Part shown: positions 48,970 to 57,191 of the stretch, in pieces
Numbering within the stretch: position 1 is the first letter of the stretch
Layout: every line of letters starts with the position of its first letter
Assembly: GCF_014701195.1 (NCBI RefSeq)
Contig: NZ_AP018712.1
Span: forward strand, 452,501 to 516,500
Origin: Tepiditoga spiralis
GTDB taxonomy: Bacteria; Thermotogota; Thermotogae; Petrotogales; Petrotogaceae
DNA length: 64,000 bases
Reading direction: 5' to 3'
Program-made: the position numbers and the translations under genes
The notes under the pieces: generated by a model
What the model was told of the DNA's origin: nothing
Seen by the model: the letters and a program-made list of their open reading frames with translations, nothing else
Databases searched by the model: none

Positions 48970-50253
48970 TTACTTACCCAAAACTCTTTTTGCTTCCTTT
49001 TGTGCCCATTCTGCAGTTTGTTGTGGAGTCCAATTATTTGCAAACATATAATTTATAGCTTTTCCAATTACAAAGTTAGCAGAAAGTTTACTCATATCAG
49101 AAATAACTTTTCCGTTAACAAATTCAAATCTTTCAACACTGTCTAAAGCACCAACAATTTCAGAAATTTTTTCTTTTCCATACCTTGATAAAATTGGATT
49201 ATCTAAAAATTCAGAACTTTCAGCAACACTCTTTCTTGTTGGATTCATTCCACCTGGTGCCATATGTAACCAATAAACATAGTTCTTTGGTGTCATTAAA
49301 AATTTTACAAATTTTTCTACTTCTTCTGTATTATTTGAAGTTTTTAATATTCCTAATCCAACCATTTGACCATAAGATGTTGGTCTTATATTAATCATTT
49401 TATTTGCAAAACCAGTATTTAAAACAAGTTTTGGATCAAATGAGTTAATTCTACTCTTTTGTACATCTTCAACTGCTATATCATCCATTATGTATGTTGA
49501 ATAAAAAATCATAGAAGCTTCTCCAGCAAGATAACCTTTCAATGCATCTAAAACTGTTGTATAACCAGGTTTTGCATATTTATTTAATTCTTTATAGAAT
49601 CTAAATGCTTCTATCATTGCTTTAGAAGTAAAGGTTATATTTCCATTTTCATCAATAGGTCTTGCACCATTTGCCAAAGCTATTTCTGTAAAAACTTGTT
49701 CTGCATAAGAATCAGCTTTTTTTGGTAAAATTAATCCATAAACACCTTTTGCTGGATTATTTAAAGATTTTGCAGCTGTTAAAATATTATGCCAACTTAA
49801 AGGATATCCTAAATCTTTACCATCAAACCAATCTTTTCTATACCATATACCTTGTACCCAAGCATGAAATGGTATTCCAAAATTACTTTTACCATTACTC
49901 AATAATCTAGAAGCACCTGGATAAACATCTCCAAAGTCTTTTATTATTTTTGATGTTAAATCTTCATTCATATAGCCACTACTTGCTAAAAGTAATAAAG
50001 GTTCAATTCCACCTTCTAATAAATCTGGTAATGTTCCTGAATTTTTTGCTACAGGAATTTGTTTCAAGAGATCATTTTCTTGTATTGGAACAACTTTAAC
50101 CTCTATACCTGTTTGAGCTTCAAATATTGTTGCAAGAGCATTTATCCTTTGTTGTCTATCAGATTCTGTTTCTGTAGTCCAAAATGTTATAGTTTTTGAA
50201 AATACAAACAATGAAATCGAAAGAACAATAATTAAAACAATTAACTTTTTCAT
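48970..50253 (-). CDS. Extracellular sugar-binding protein of the ABC importer
   Basis: A 427-residue family-1 solute-binding protein. Residues 1-20 are a signal peptide (KLIVLIIVLSISLFVFSK) without a lipobox cysteine, so it is released to the periplasm rather than lipidated. The SBP_bac_1 body begins TITFWTTETESDRQQRINAL and contains WVQGIWYRKDWFDGKDLGYP. It is the first gene of the glucosylglycerate-type operon, with a GGAGGGGGAAG SD. Ligand inferred from context only. Confidence 0.93.
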   Translation of the reverse strand: MKKLIVLIIVLSISLFVFSKTITFWTTETESDRQQRINALATIFEAQTGIEVKVVPIQENDLLKQIPVAKNSGTLPDLLEGGIEPLLLLASSGYMNEDLTSKIIKDFGDVYPGASRLLSNGKSNFGIPFHAWVQGIWYRKDWFDGKDLGYPLSWHNILTAAKSLNNPAKGVYGLILPKKADSYAEQVFTEIALANGARPIDENGNITFTSKAMIEAFRFYKELNKYAKPGYTTVLDALKGYLAGEASMIFYSTYIMDDIAVEDVQKSRINSFDPKLVLNTGFANKMINIRPTSYGQMVGLGILKTSNNTEEVEKFVKFLMTPKNYVYWLHMAPGGMNPTRKSVAESSEFLDNPILSRYGKEKISEIVGALDSVERFEFVNGKVISDMSKLSANFVIGKAINYMFANNWTPQQTAEWAQKEAKRVLGK

Positions 50254-50302
50254 ACTTCCCCCTCCTATGTTGAGATTATTTTTTTCTTTTTTTTAAAAAA
50301 AC

Positions 50303-50347
50303 AGAAAGTTTTCTTCAAAATTATAGAATATAAAAAATTTTTTTCAA
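50303..50347 (-). promoter_or_regulatory. Importer operon promoter and candidate RpiR operator
   Basis: Minus strand -35 TTGAAA (50347-50342), 16 nt, -10 TATAAT (50325-50320). The palindrome AGAAAGTTTTCT on the plus strand (50303-50314) begins 5 nt past the -10 box, over the start site. Its exact complement recurs at the same place in the GT4 promoter. Confidence 0.6.
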
Positions 50348-50418
50348 AATCTGTTTTAATATATTTATATCAAATTAATAACAATTAAGAATAATTAATT
50401 AATAAAATATCAAAAATA

Positions 50419-51717
50419 TTAATATATTATTTTTAATAATAATTTTTCTAATGTTTGGTATGAATAATATTTTTTTCCCAAATTAAAATTATTTTGAACT
50501 ATATCATTATACTTGTTTTTATCATACAATATTGAAATAATTTCATTTGACGCCTTAATTAAAGTATTTTCATTAACTTCATAAAGATCCTTTTTATTTT
50601 TTCTTGCATTATCTCCAAGACTAACATACTTAAAACCATTTTTGGCTATATCTTCTTTAAATACTGGATATTCATACATTAATATTGGTTTCATAGCAAA
50701 TAATGCTTCTAAAAATTGATTTCCAAAACCCTCTAGTATACTTGGATAAGTTACAAAATCTGAAATTGCATAAAAATCCCACAAAGAATACTTTTTATCT
50801 TTTCTAATATCTTCACATATGTCATTTGCAAACAACAAATTAACATTTTTTTGTTCAGCTTGCGCTTTTAATAAATTTGTATATTCAAATTCTTCTTGTA
50901 AACCCGGTAATAAAAGATAAATTTTTGAATCTTTATCAAATTTTTTTCCATTGTATAAAGTTCCTTGTTTAGCTTTTTTTTGCACCAAACTCAATGTATC
51001 AATCGCAAGTTCTATACCTTTTCTTTTAACTACTCTTGTAGCTTGTAAAAATACAATATCATTTTCTTTTATTCCTAATTTTGAATAAATATTTTTATTG
51101 TATAAATCAACCTTCCAAAGTTTTTTATCAAAGTCAAATACATTTGGTACAATATAAGAATTAACTTTTTTCTTATTGTATAAATTTTTTTGAGCAATTG
51201 AATTAATCACTATATGTTTTATTTTTAATGGTGGAAAAAACTCATTCAAAAGTTCTTTAACATATTCAGACGTTGGATTTTTATAATAATCTCTTTCCCA
51301 ATAAAAATCATGATGATGTGCATAAACTTTTATTTTATTTTCATGACAAAATTCCCATAAAGCTTTTGCTGCAGAAAGATTATGACCTAAAGACCAAATA
51401 TTATTTACAACTATTAAATCAAAATCCTTTAATAGTTTTAATTGTTTTTTTATTTCATTAGAAAGTTTATTTATTTCTTTTTCAAGTTTATCTTCACTCC
51501 AATCATCCAAACTTATATAGCTTTTCTTTTTTATTATTTCATTACTTTCTTCACTATATGCTAATAGAGGAATTTGTATTCCACTTGCATTTCCCATTTC
51601 TCCACCAATTAAAAAAACTTCATTTCCCATGCTTTCAAGAACATTTTTCCATTTATTCATTTCAAGTGAAACTCCATCTGTTTCCCCAACTCTATAATGT
51701 AAAAGACCAATCTTCAT
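50419..51717 (-). CDS. GT4 glycosyltransferase, possible mannosylglucosylglycerate synthase
   Basis: A 432-residue GT-B glycosyltransferase. The N-domain begins KIGLLHYRVGETDGVSLEM and contains HHHDFYWERDYY; the C-domain has ATRVVKRKGIELAIDTL and the donor-site VTYPSILEGFGNQFLEA (E-x7-E). I associate this N-terminal pattern with the non-phosphorylating mannosylglucosylglycerate synthases of Petrotoga, but from memory only. The shared operator with the neighbouring glucosylglycerate-type operon supports a link. Ordinary glycan synthesis is the alternative. SD GGAGGTG precedes the ATG. Confidence 0.7.
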   Translation of the reverse strand: MKIGLLHYRVGETDGVSLEMNKWKNVLESMGNEVFLIGGEMGNASGIQIPLLAYSEESNEIIKKKSYISLDDWSEDKLEKEINKLSNEIKKQLKLLKDFDLIVVNNIWSLGHNLSAAKALWEFCHENKIKVYAHHHDFYWERDYYKNPTSEYVKELLNEFFPPLKIKHIVINSIAQKNLYNKKKVNSYIVPNVFDFDKKLWKVDLYNKNIYSKLGIKENDIVFLQATRVVKRKGIELAIDTLSLVQKKAKQGTLYNGKKFDKDSKIYLLLPGLQEEFEYTNLLKAQAEQKNVNLLFANDICEDIRKDKKYSLWDFYAISDFVTYPSILEGFGNQFLEALFAMKPILMYEYPVFKEDIAKNGFKYVSLGDNARKNKKDLYEVNENTLIKASNEIISILYDKNKYNDIVQNNFNLGKKYYSYQTLEKLLLKIIY

Positions 51718-51758
51718 AAATCACCTCCTGTATATTTTTTTCTTTTTTTAAAATAAAA

Positions 51759-51804
51759 AGAAAACTTTCTTTTTATTATAGCACTTTTCATATGGTATAA
51801 TCAA
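51759..51804. promoter_or_regulatory. Divergent promoters of GT4 and ASCH genes with operator
   Basis: Minus strand TTGATT (51804-51799), 18 nt, TATAAT (51780-51775) for GT4; plus-strand TATAAT (51796-51801) for the ASCH gene. AGAAAACTTTCT (51759-51770) lies 4 nt past the GT4 -10 and is the centre of a 12-bp-armed palindrome (51752-51777). It is identical to the importer operator read on the other strand. Confidence 0.6.
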
Positions 51805-51832
51805 TTGATATCTAAAAATATTGGAGGACAGC

Positions 51833-52174
51833 ATGGTACACCAAATGAAATTAATAGAAGAAATGTTTGAAAAAATAAAAAACAAAGAAAAAAAAGTTGA
51901 AATTAGACTATTTGATGAAAAAAGACAAAAAATAAAAGAAGGTGACATTATTATTTTTTCAAAATTACCCAAATTAAATGAAACTTTAAAAGTCAAGGTA
52001 TTTAATTTGAAAAAATTTAATACTTTTAAAGAAATGTTTAAAACTCTTCCAAAAGATATTTATGGATATAAAGATATTTCTTTAGAAAAATTTTTAAGTA
52101 TGATATATGAGATATATTCAATAAAACAAGAAAAAAAGTATGGAGTGCTTGTAATTGAAATTTCAAACTTATAA
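51833..52174 (+). CDS. ASCH-domain protein
   Basis: A 113-residue protein of the ASCH/PUA-like fold, recognised from EKIKNKEKKVEIRLFDEKRQKIKEGD, the FSKLP strand and FKEMFKTLP. ASCH proteins are thought to bind RNA or modified nucleosides; a few hydrolyse N4-acetylcytidine. The start ATG at 51833 follows GGAGG by 5 nt; the TTG at 51821 overlaps that SD. Confidence 0.82.
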   Translation: MVHQMKLIEEMFEKIKNKEKKVEIRLFDEKRQKIKEGDIIIFSKLPKLNETLKVKVFNLKKFNTFKEMFKTLPKDIYGYKDISLEKFLSMIYEIYSIKQEKKYGVLVIEISNL

Positions 52175-52306
52175 CTATGTAAATTACCTTTTAATATTAA
52201 AGTTATCTTAATATAATTGAATTGAATAATTTACATTTGTGTTTTTTTTTTTACATAAAAAAATTATTATTTAATAAATGAGACATTAAAAGGTGAGGTG
52301 ATTTTT

Positions 52307-52855
52307 ATGAAAAAAGTACTTGTATTTTTAATGGTATTAATTGGAATTACAGTTTTATGGGCTGATAATACTCCAACATTAGTTAACAACTATGCAGAGT
52401 TTTCAAATGATGCAACAACACTTGCTGCTAAAGTTAAAGTTTTTGTTGATCAATGGTATAGTGCAACCTTTAAACCTACACAGTCTTTAACCTTTACTAG
52501 TGCAGGAAACTGGGATGGCGGAGATCATTTAGGTGAAGGTTTAGGAACATTTTCAATACAATCAAATGGTGAAGTATTAATGAAAGTAAAAATAGATCCA
52601 TCTGAAACAACATCAGATATTTATTCAGCTATTTCAGCTTTAAGATTAATACATAATAATGATAAAGATAATCCTTTAACAGAAACAAATCCAAAAGAAA
52701 TTGCTTTTACTCTTTCTCAAGATGATGCTTTGTCAACAAATGTTTATGATATAAGAGCAGATTTCAATATTGATAGCAAATTAAAAGCAACAGGAAATGA
52801 TAATTACGTAATATTTTATGTTGTTGATTTTCAACCAAATAATAGATTACCATGA
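52307..52855 (+). CDS. Small secreted protein of unknown function
   Basis: A 182-residue protein with a clear signal peptide (KKVLVFLMVLIGITVLWA, cleaved near residue 20). The mature part is beta-rich and mostly polar, with a repeat-like TSAGNWDGGDHLGEGLGT and no cysteine. I recognise no family. The start at 52307 uses GAGGTGAT as SD; the ATG at 52298 overlaps it. A strong terminator follows and the next three genes encode envelope proteins, so it may be a secreted or surface subunit handled by them. Confidence 0.75.
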   Translation: MKKVLVFLMVLIGITVLWADNTPTLVNNYAEFSNDATTLAAKVKVFVDQWYSATFKPTQSLTFTSAGNWDGGDHLGEGLGTFSIQSNGEVLMKVKIDPSETTSDIYSAISALRLIHNNDKDNPLTETNPKEIAFTLSQDDALSTNVYDIRADFNIDSKLKATGNDNYVIFYVVDFQPNNRLP

Positions 52856-52870
52856 TCTTCATAAAAACAT

Positions 52871-52895
52871 GGGGCTTTTTAAGCCCCTTTTGTTT
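52871..52895 (+). terminator. Terminator after the small secreted protein gene
   Basis: GGGGCTT (52871-52877), TTT, AAGCCCC (52881-52887), then TTTTGTTTT. It separates the small gene from the three-gene cluster. Confidence 0.9.
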
Positions 52896-52954
52896 TACTA
52901 TAATAAAAATATGATAAAATATAAAAGACAAAATAAATTTAAGGGGGTTTTTTA

Positions 52955-54505
52955 ATGAAAAAATTATTAGTTTTTTTAGTAATTTTTAGCTCTATATTAT
53001 CATTTAGTTTCATGGTTCAACCACTTGTTCAAAATATTGAAGCAAAACCCGGAGAAGAAGTTGAAGTACAATATGTTATGTCAAATACAACTAAAGTAAA
53101 AGAAGATATAAATTTAAATATTACTGGTGTTTTTATAAATGAAAAAAAAGATGGATGGGTATTAGATCAAAATTATTCAAGATCTGCTGCAAACTGGATA
53201 GAATATAATCCAAATATAACGCTTTTACCAAATGAAAAAACAACACAAAAATTTAAAGTTAAAGTTCCTTTTGGAACTGCAGGAAGCTACTTTGCTGCAT
53301 TTAACTTTTCTTCAAATGCTCCTGTTACTTCTGGTCAAGTTGCATACAAAATGAATTTTTTAACTGTAGTACAAATATTAGTTAGTGGACAAGGAAGCAA
53401 AGAAAAGATAACTGTATCTTCTGCAACACCAACCTTAATAAAAGAAAATGGAGAATTACTTGGTATAAATTTAGACTTAGATGTAAAGAACCCTAGTGAT
53501 TGGGTTTCTTCTGTTTGGGGAAGAATCGATGTTAAATCAGATCAATTAAGAAAAATATTGGCATCAATAGATATTCCAGAAGAAAATGGTACCTTTGTAT
53601 CTCCTAAAAAGGGCAAATCTTTAAACTATAAAATAAATAAATTATTACCACCTGGTGATTATAAAATACAAATGGCTTTAAGTTATGGTTATCATAAATA
53701 TTATTTTGGAAAAACAACTTATGAAAGTACCTTTACAGTTCCAGCTGAAATTGAAAAAAATAGAAAATCTCTATTTTTAAGTACTGATTTAAAAGAACTT
53801 TACACAAAAATAGAAAAAAGAAATTCATCTAGAGGTTTACAAGTAAATCCTAAAAATCTCACATTAAATATTTTAAATAATGATTATGTAGAAGCTATAG
53901 TTACTCCAAGAATAAATGCTACTTTCAATCCAAAAGGATCTGATAATAACTTTAATAGATTAATAAATCCAAAATTTGTTCAAATAAGACCTTTAAGAGA
54001 TATAAGAGCAAGACCTTACACAGAAAGAGGTAATTCTTTAAGAATTATGGCTGATTATAGAAGAGCAAATTTAGAAAATTTAAAAGGTGAGTACTATGGA
54101 AGTCTTGAATTATCTGCAAAAGGTGAATTAAAAGATAAAACATTAACTAAAAACTTAACTGTACCAATTATAATTGACTTTGGAGATAACACATATAAAT
54201 TTAATTCAAATGCCACATTTGAAGCGTCTACTTTACTTATAAATGTAGAAAATAAAGGAAATTCAAGAGTTAAATTTGATGCCTCAATATTTGTAATGAA
54301 TTCAAAAACTGGAGAAAAAATAGGTGATGACATAAACTTAAAAAACTTAATTGTATATCCTAATTGTTCTTATACATTAAAACAAGATATAAATAAAATA
54401 GGTGATGCAGATAAAATAATTATAAAATACAAATATTTAGATGGATTTGATACAAATGGAAATCAATTATATTCTGAAAAAACATCTGAAATAAAAATAA
54501 AATAA
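52955..54505 (+). CDS. Secreted Ig-like repeat protein, chaperone- or DUF916-like
   Basis: A 516-residue exported protein: signal peptide 1-18 (KKLLVFLVIFSSILSFS), then several predicted beta-sandwich domains. The first (PLVQNIEAKPGEEVEVQYVMSNTT ... GTAGSYFAAFNF) looks like the ligand-binding Ig domains of DUF916 or pilus-chaperone proteins. A later Ig-like unit is around FEASTLLINVENKGNS. It ends IKIK without a membrane anchor, so it is periplasmic or surface-exposed. Four nucleotides separate its stop from the SD of the secretin gene. No exact family assignment. Confidence 0.7.
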   Translation: MKKLLVFLVIFSSILSFSFMVQPLVQNIEAKPGEEVEVQYVMSNTTKVKEDINLNITGVFINEKKDGWVLDQNYSRSAANWIEYNPNITLLPNEKTTQKFKVKVPFGTAGSYFAAFNFSSNAPVTSGQVAYKMNFLTVVQILVSGQGSKEKITVSSATPTLIKENGELLGINLDLDVKNPSDWVSSVWGRIDVKSDQLRKILASIDIPEENGTFVSPKKGKSLNYKINKLLPPGDYKIQMALSYGYHKYYFGKTTYESTFTVPAEIEKNRKSLFLSTDLKELYTKIEKRNSSRGLQVNPKNLTLNILNNDYVEAIVTPRINATFNPKGSDNNFNRLINPKFVQIRPLRDIRARPYTERGNSLRIMADYRRANLENLKGEYYGSLELSAKGELKDKTLTKNLTVPIIIDFGDNTYKFNSNATFEASTLLINVENKGNSRVKFDASIFVMNSKTGEKIGDDINLKNLIVYPNCSYTLKQDINKIGDADKIIIKYKYLDGFDTNGNQLYSEKTSEIKIK

Positions 54506-54518
54506 TGGGGTGAACTCA

Positions 54519-55685
54519 TTGAAAAAAATTTTAATAAAAAGGCTTTTAATACTTTTAATTTTAATTATATTTTCTACCTTTAATTTTGCAAATGCAAATT
54601 TATATAGTGTTTCTTTATTTCAAGAAGATTTAAGAACAGCAATAAGTAATCTTGCTTATGATACGGGAACTACAATAATAATGGATCCTAAAATCGCTGG
54701 ATTTGTAACTTTAGATGCTGTTGATAAACCATTAGAAACTTTATTGGATATGATTTTAATGCCTTTTGGTTATGCTTGGAAAAGAATTGATGATTATATA
54801 TTGGTTGGAGTTCCCGATCCTTCAAGCGGAACTTCCATCCATTTAAATGATACTTATGTAATGAAAACAAGATATTTAACTCCAAAAAGTTTAATGCAAC
54901 TTTTACCAAGATATTTTCAAAATTTTGTGTCATACAGTGAACAAGATAGGAATTTTGTAGTTATAAATGCTCCACCTAAAATTGCTGGAACTATTGCAAA
55001 TACTATAAGAAAAATAGATATGGGAAGAGCAGAACTTTCAATAGAGGTTAAAGTTGTTCAAATAGATACAGAAGAATTCAAAAAATGGAATATATCAAAA
55101 CTTGAAATAACTCAACCTTATGATAGAGGAAATGGTTATAATAATAGCCCTCATACACAACTTTCAGATAAATCTCTTGATTTTCTTGCAAATTTAAATG
55201 GAGTAGACTATGGATTAATCATAGACAAAGCAATTTCAGAAGGGCATGGAGAAGTTGTTTCAAACTCTAAAATAAATGTTATATCTGGTGAAAACAGTAC
55301 ATTATCTGGAAAATTAGTACAGTCAACAAATGATCAAAAGGTAGTTGGAGAGTATTCTGGTTTTGAATTAAGTCTTTCTCCATATTTAATGTCTGGAAAA
55401 AAAGTAAGATTAAATGCAACTGTATTATTAAAAGATAAAAGAAGTGTTGAAAATGATTCTTATCTTGAAAATAAGATACAATCAACTTTTGTTTTGGATC
55501 TTGAAGAAGAAGGTACAATAGCAGCTTTTAATTATTCAACAGTAGTTCAAAAAAGTATTGGAATACCATTTTTATCTGATATTCCAGGTATTGGTTCTTT
55601 ATTTAAAACAAGTATAGATAAAAAAACAGATCAACAAATAATCTTCTTAGTTAAATGCTATGCATCTGGTGGTGAAATACAATGA
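54519..55685 (+). CDS. Short secretin (type II/III/IVa secretion outer-membrane channel family)
   Basis: A 388-residue exported protein. After a signal peptide (about 1-25, ending NFANA) comes a secretin/TonB short N-domain (LFQEDLRTAISNLAYDTGTTIIMDPKIAGFVTLDA), an N1-like domain (MKTRYLTPKSLMQLLPRYF) and the secretin pore domain (EVVSNSKINVISGENS; ending IPFLSDIPGIGSLFKTS, the family hallmark). Start TTG at 54519 is chosen since GGGGTGA lies 5 nt ahead. It overlaps the next gene by 4 nt. No secretion ATPase or pilin gene adjoins it. Confidence 0.85.
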   Translation: MKKILIKRLLILLILIIFSTFNFANANLYSVSLFQEDLRTAISNLAYDTGTTIIMDPKIAGFVTLDAVDKPLETLLDMILMPFGYAWKRIDDYILVGVPDPSSGTSIHLNDTYVMKTRYLTPKSLMQLLPRYFQNFVSYSEQDRNFVVINAPPKIAGTIANTIRKIDMGRAELSIEVKVVQIDTEEFKKWNISKLEITQPYDRGNGYNNSPHTQLSDKSLDFLANLNGVDYGLIIDKAISEGHGEVVSNSKINVISGENSTLSGKLVQSTNDQKVVGEYSGFELSLSPYLMSGKKVRLNATVLLKDKRSVENDSYLENKIQSTFVLDLEEEGTIAAFNYSTVVQKSIGIPFLSDIPGIGSLFKTSIDKKTDQQIIFLVKCYASGGEIQ

Positions 55686-57154
55686 TAATAAAATTAAAAA
55701 AACAATTTATAATCTTTTTTATTTTAATATTAATTCCAATGTATATATTTTCTTCATCTAAAATAATAGATATAAATTTCTATGAAACTCCTTTAAAAGA
55801 TGCAATACAAAGCATAGCAGATGGTAGTAATTCTATTATAATAATTGGCCCTGAAGTTAAGGGAAGAGTTACGCTTTCAGTAAGAGGTTTAAGTGTTGAT
55901 AGTGCTTTAGAATTAATTCTTTATGGAACGACTTATGACTACAAAAAAATATCTGAAGGTATTTATGTTGTAGGAACATTAGAGGCTCAAAATAATATTT
56001 CGATGTACTTAAATCAACCTAATATAATTAAATTAAAGTACATAACAACCGAAAATATAAAAAATGTTTTATCTCAATATGGAGAACGTGTAAAGTATAT
56101 AGATGGAGCAGACTTTATAGTTGTATATGGTAATGATAAAATAGCAAAAAAAATTACTGATACAATAGAAAAATTTGATAAACTCGGTAATGAATATATC
56201 TTTTTGTACAATATTTACTCATTAACTCAAAGTGCCTATCAAGCTATACAACAATTAAACTACTATGATTTTCCTGTAAAGTTTGAAAACTCATTGAATT
56301 TCTTGCAAAAAAACTTTACTCGTCTAACAAGAATAGAGCAAACTGGTTTTATAGAAACTACAAACTATGCAAAGTTTTCAATTGGTATAGATTTTAGTAA
56401 GTTAAATGGTCAAATTGCTATAGAAAATAATTTATATTCTTTAAAAACATCTATAACAACTCAAGATTCAACTGTCTTAAATTCATTTTCTTCAACTCAA
56501 AAAGTTGGAGATACTATATATGCAGCATACAATATAAATGGAGCCTTTTATTTAATTGTTTATAATTTATTACCTGAAATTCAAACATCTTTAACTAAAC
56601 CAGTTGGAACTTATGCCAAAGTAAATACAGGAATTGAATATACAAATAAATTATTATATACTGCAGGCTTAAGCATAAGTGACAAATATGTACAATTTAG
56701 TTATGATTTCAATAAAGATTTTAAAATTTTATTTAAAAGTGATATTGTTTCGGGAATAAATGGTGAAATGGAAGCTTCATTAGATGAAAATTCAAAATTA
56801 AATACAAAAATTTCATTTATAGAAGAACAAAAATTTGATCCATTTTTTATGCTTGGAAAGGTATCTTTGGGAACTTCATTAACTATAAAAAATAATGAAC
56901 TTTCTCCAGAACTTTCAAATCTTGGATATAATCTTGGACTTTATTGGGGATTTATGAAAGATGTTTCTATAATAAAATATATTAATTTTGGAATTGGTTT
57001 TGATTTAAATTATGATTTTAATAAATTTAATATACTTCCTGAATTTTTAGTAAAAAACAAACTCAGTTTTGATAAAACTTTAATGTATTTAAACTTCAAA
57101 ATAAATAAAAATCTTAATTATGACATCAATGGTTATGTGAGTTTTGAATTCTAA
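55682..57154 (+). CDS. Secretin N-domain fused to a predicted outer-membrane beta-barrel
   Basis: A 490-residue exported protein. A signal peptide (about 1-24) is followed by the same secretin short N-domain as its neighbour (FYETPLKDAIQSIADGSNSIIIIG...GRVTLSVRG) and an N1-like domain (IIKLKYITTENIKNVLSQYG). Then, instead of a secretin pore, the last ~180 residues alternate polar and aromatic residues in strand-sized blocks and end YVSFEF. A C-terminal Phe is the usual mark of BAM-inserted barrels. It probably partners the secretin; terminator follows. Confidence 0.72.
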   Translation: MIIKLKKQFIIFFILILIPMYIFSSSKIIDINFYETPLKDAIQSIADGSNSIIIIGPEVKGRVTLSVRGLSVDSALELILYGTTYDYKKISEGIYVVGTLEAQNNISMYLNQPNIIKLKYITTENIKNVLSQYGERVKYIDGADFIVVYGNDKIAKKITDTIEKFDKLGNEYIFLYNIYSLTQSAYQAIQQLNYYDFPVKFENSLNFLQKNFTRLTRIEQTGFIETTNYAKFSIGIDFSKLNGQIAIENNLYSLKTSITTQDSTVLNSFSSTQKVGDTIYAAYNINGAFYLIVYNLLPEIQTSLTKPVGTYAKVNTGIEYTNKLLYTAGLSISDKYVQFSYDFNKDFKILFKSDIVSGINGEMEASLDENSKLNTKISFIEEQKFDPFFMLGKVSLGTSLTIKNNELSPELSNLGYNLGLYWGFMKDVSIIKYINFGIGFDLNYDFNKFNILPEFLVKNKLSFDKTLMYLNFKINKNLNYDINGYVSFEF

Positions 57155-57177
57155 GACGGCTTCTGCCGTCTTTTTTT
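57155..57177 (+). terminator. Terminator after the barrel gene
   Basis: GACGGC (57155-57160), TTCT, GCCGTC (57165-57170), T7. The SD of the response regulator begins 3 nt later. Confidence 0.9.
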
Positions 57178-57191
57178 GAAAGGAGTAATAT

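Noticed and set aside
52236-52256. Long T run before the small secreted protein gene
   Set aside because: No stem ahead of it strong enough to call a terminator; treated as AT-rich leader DNA.
52955-57154. Type II secretion or type IV pilus operon
   Set aside because: No ATPase, inner-membrane platform, pseudopilin or prepilin peptidase gene is present.
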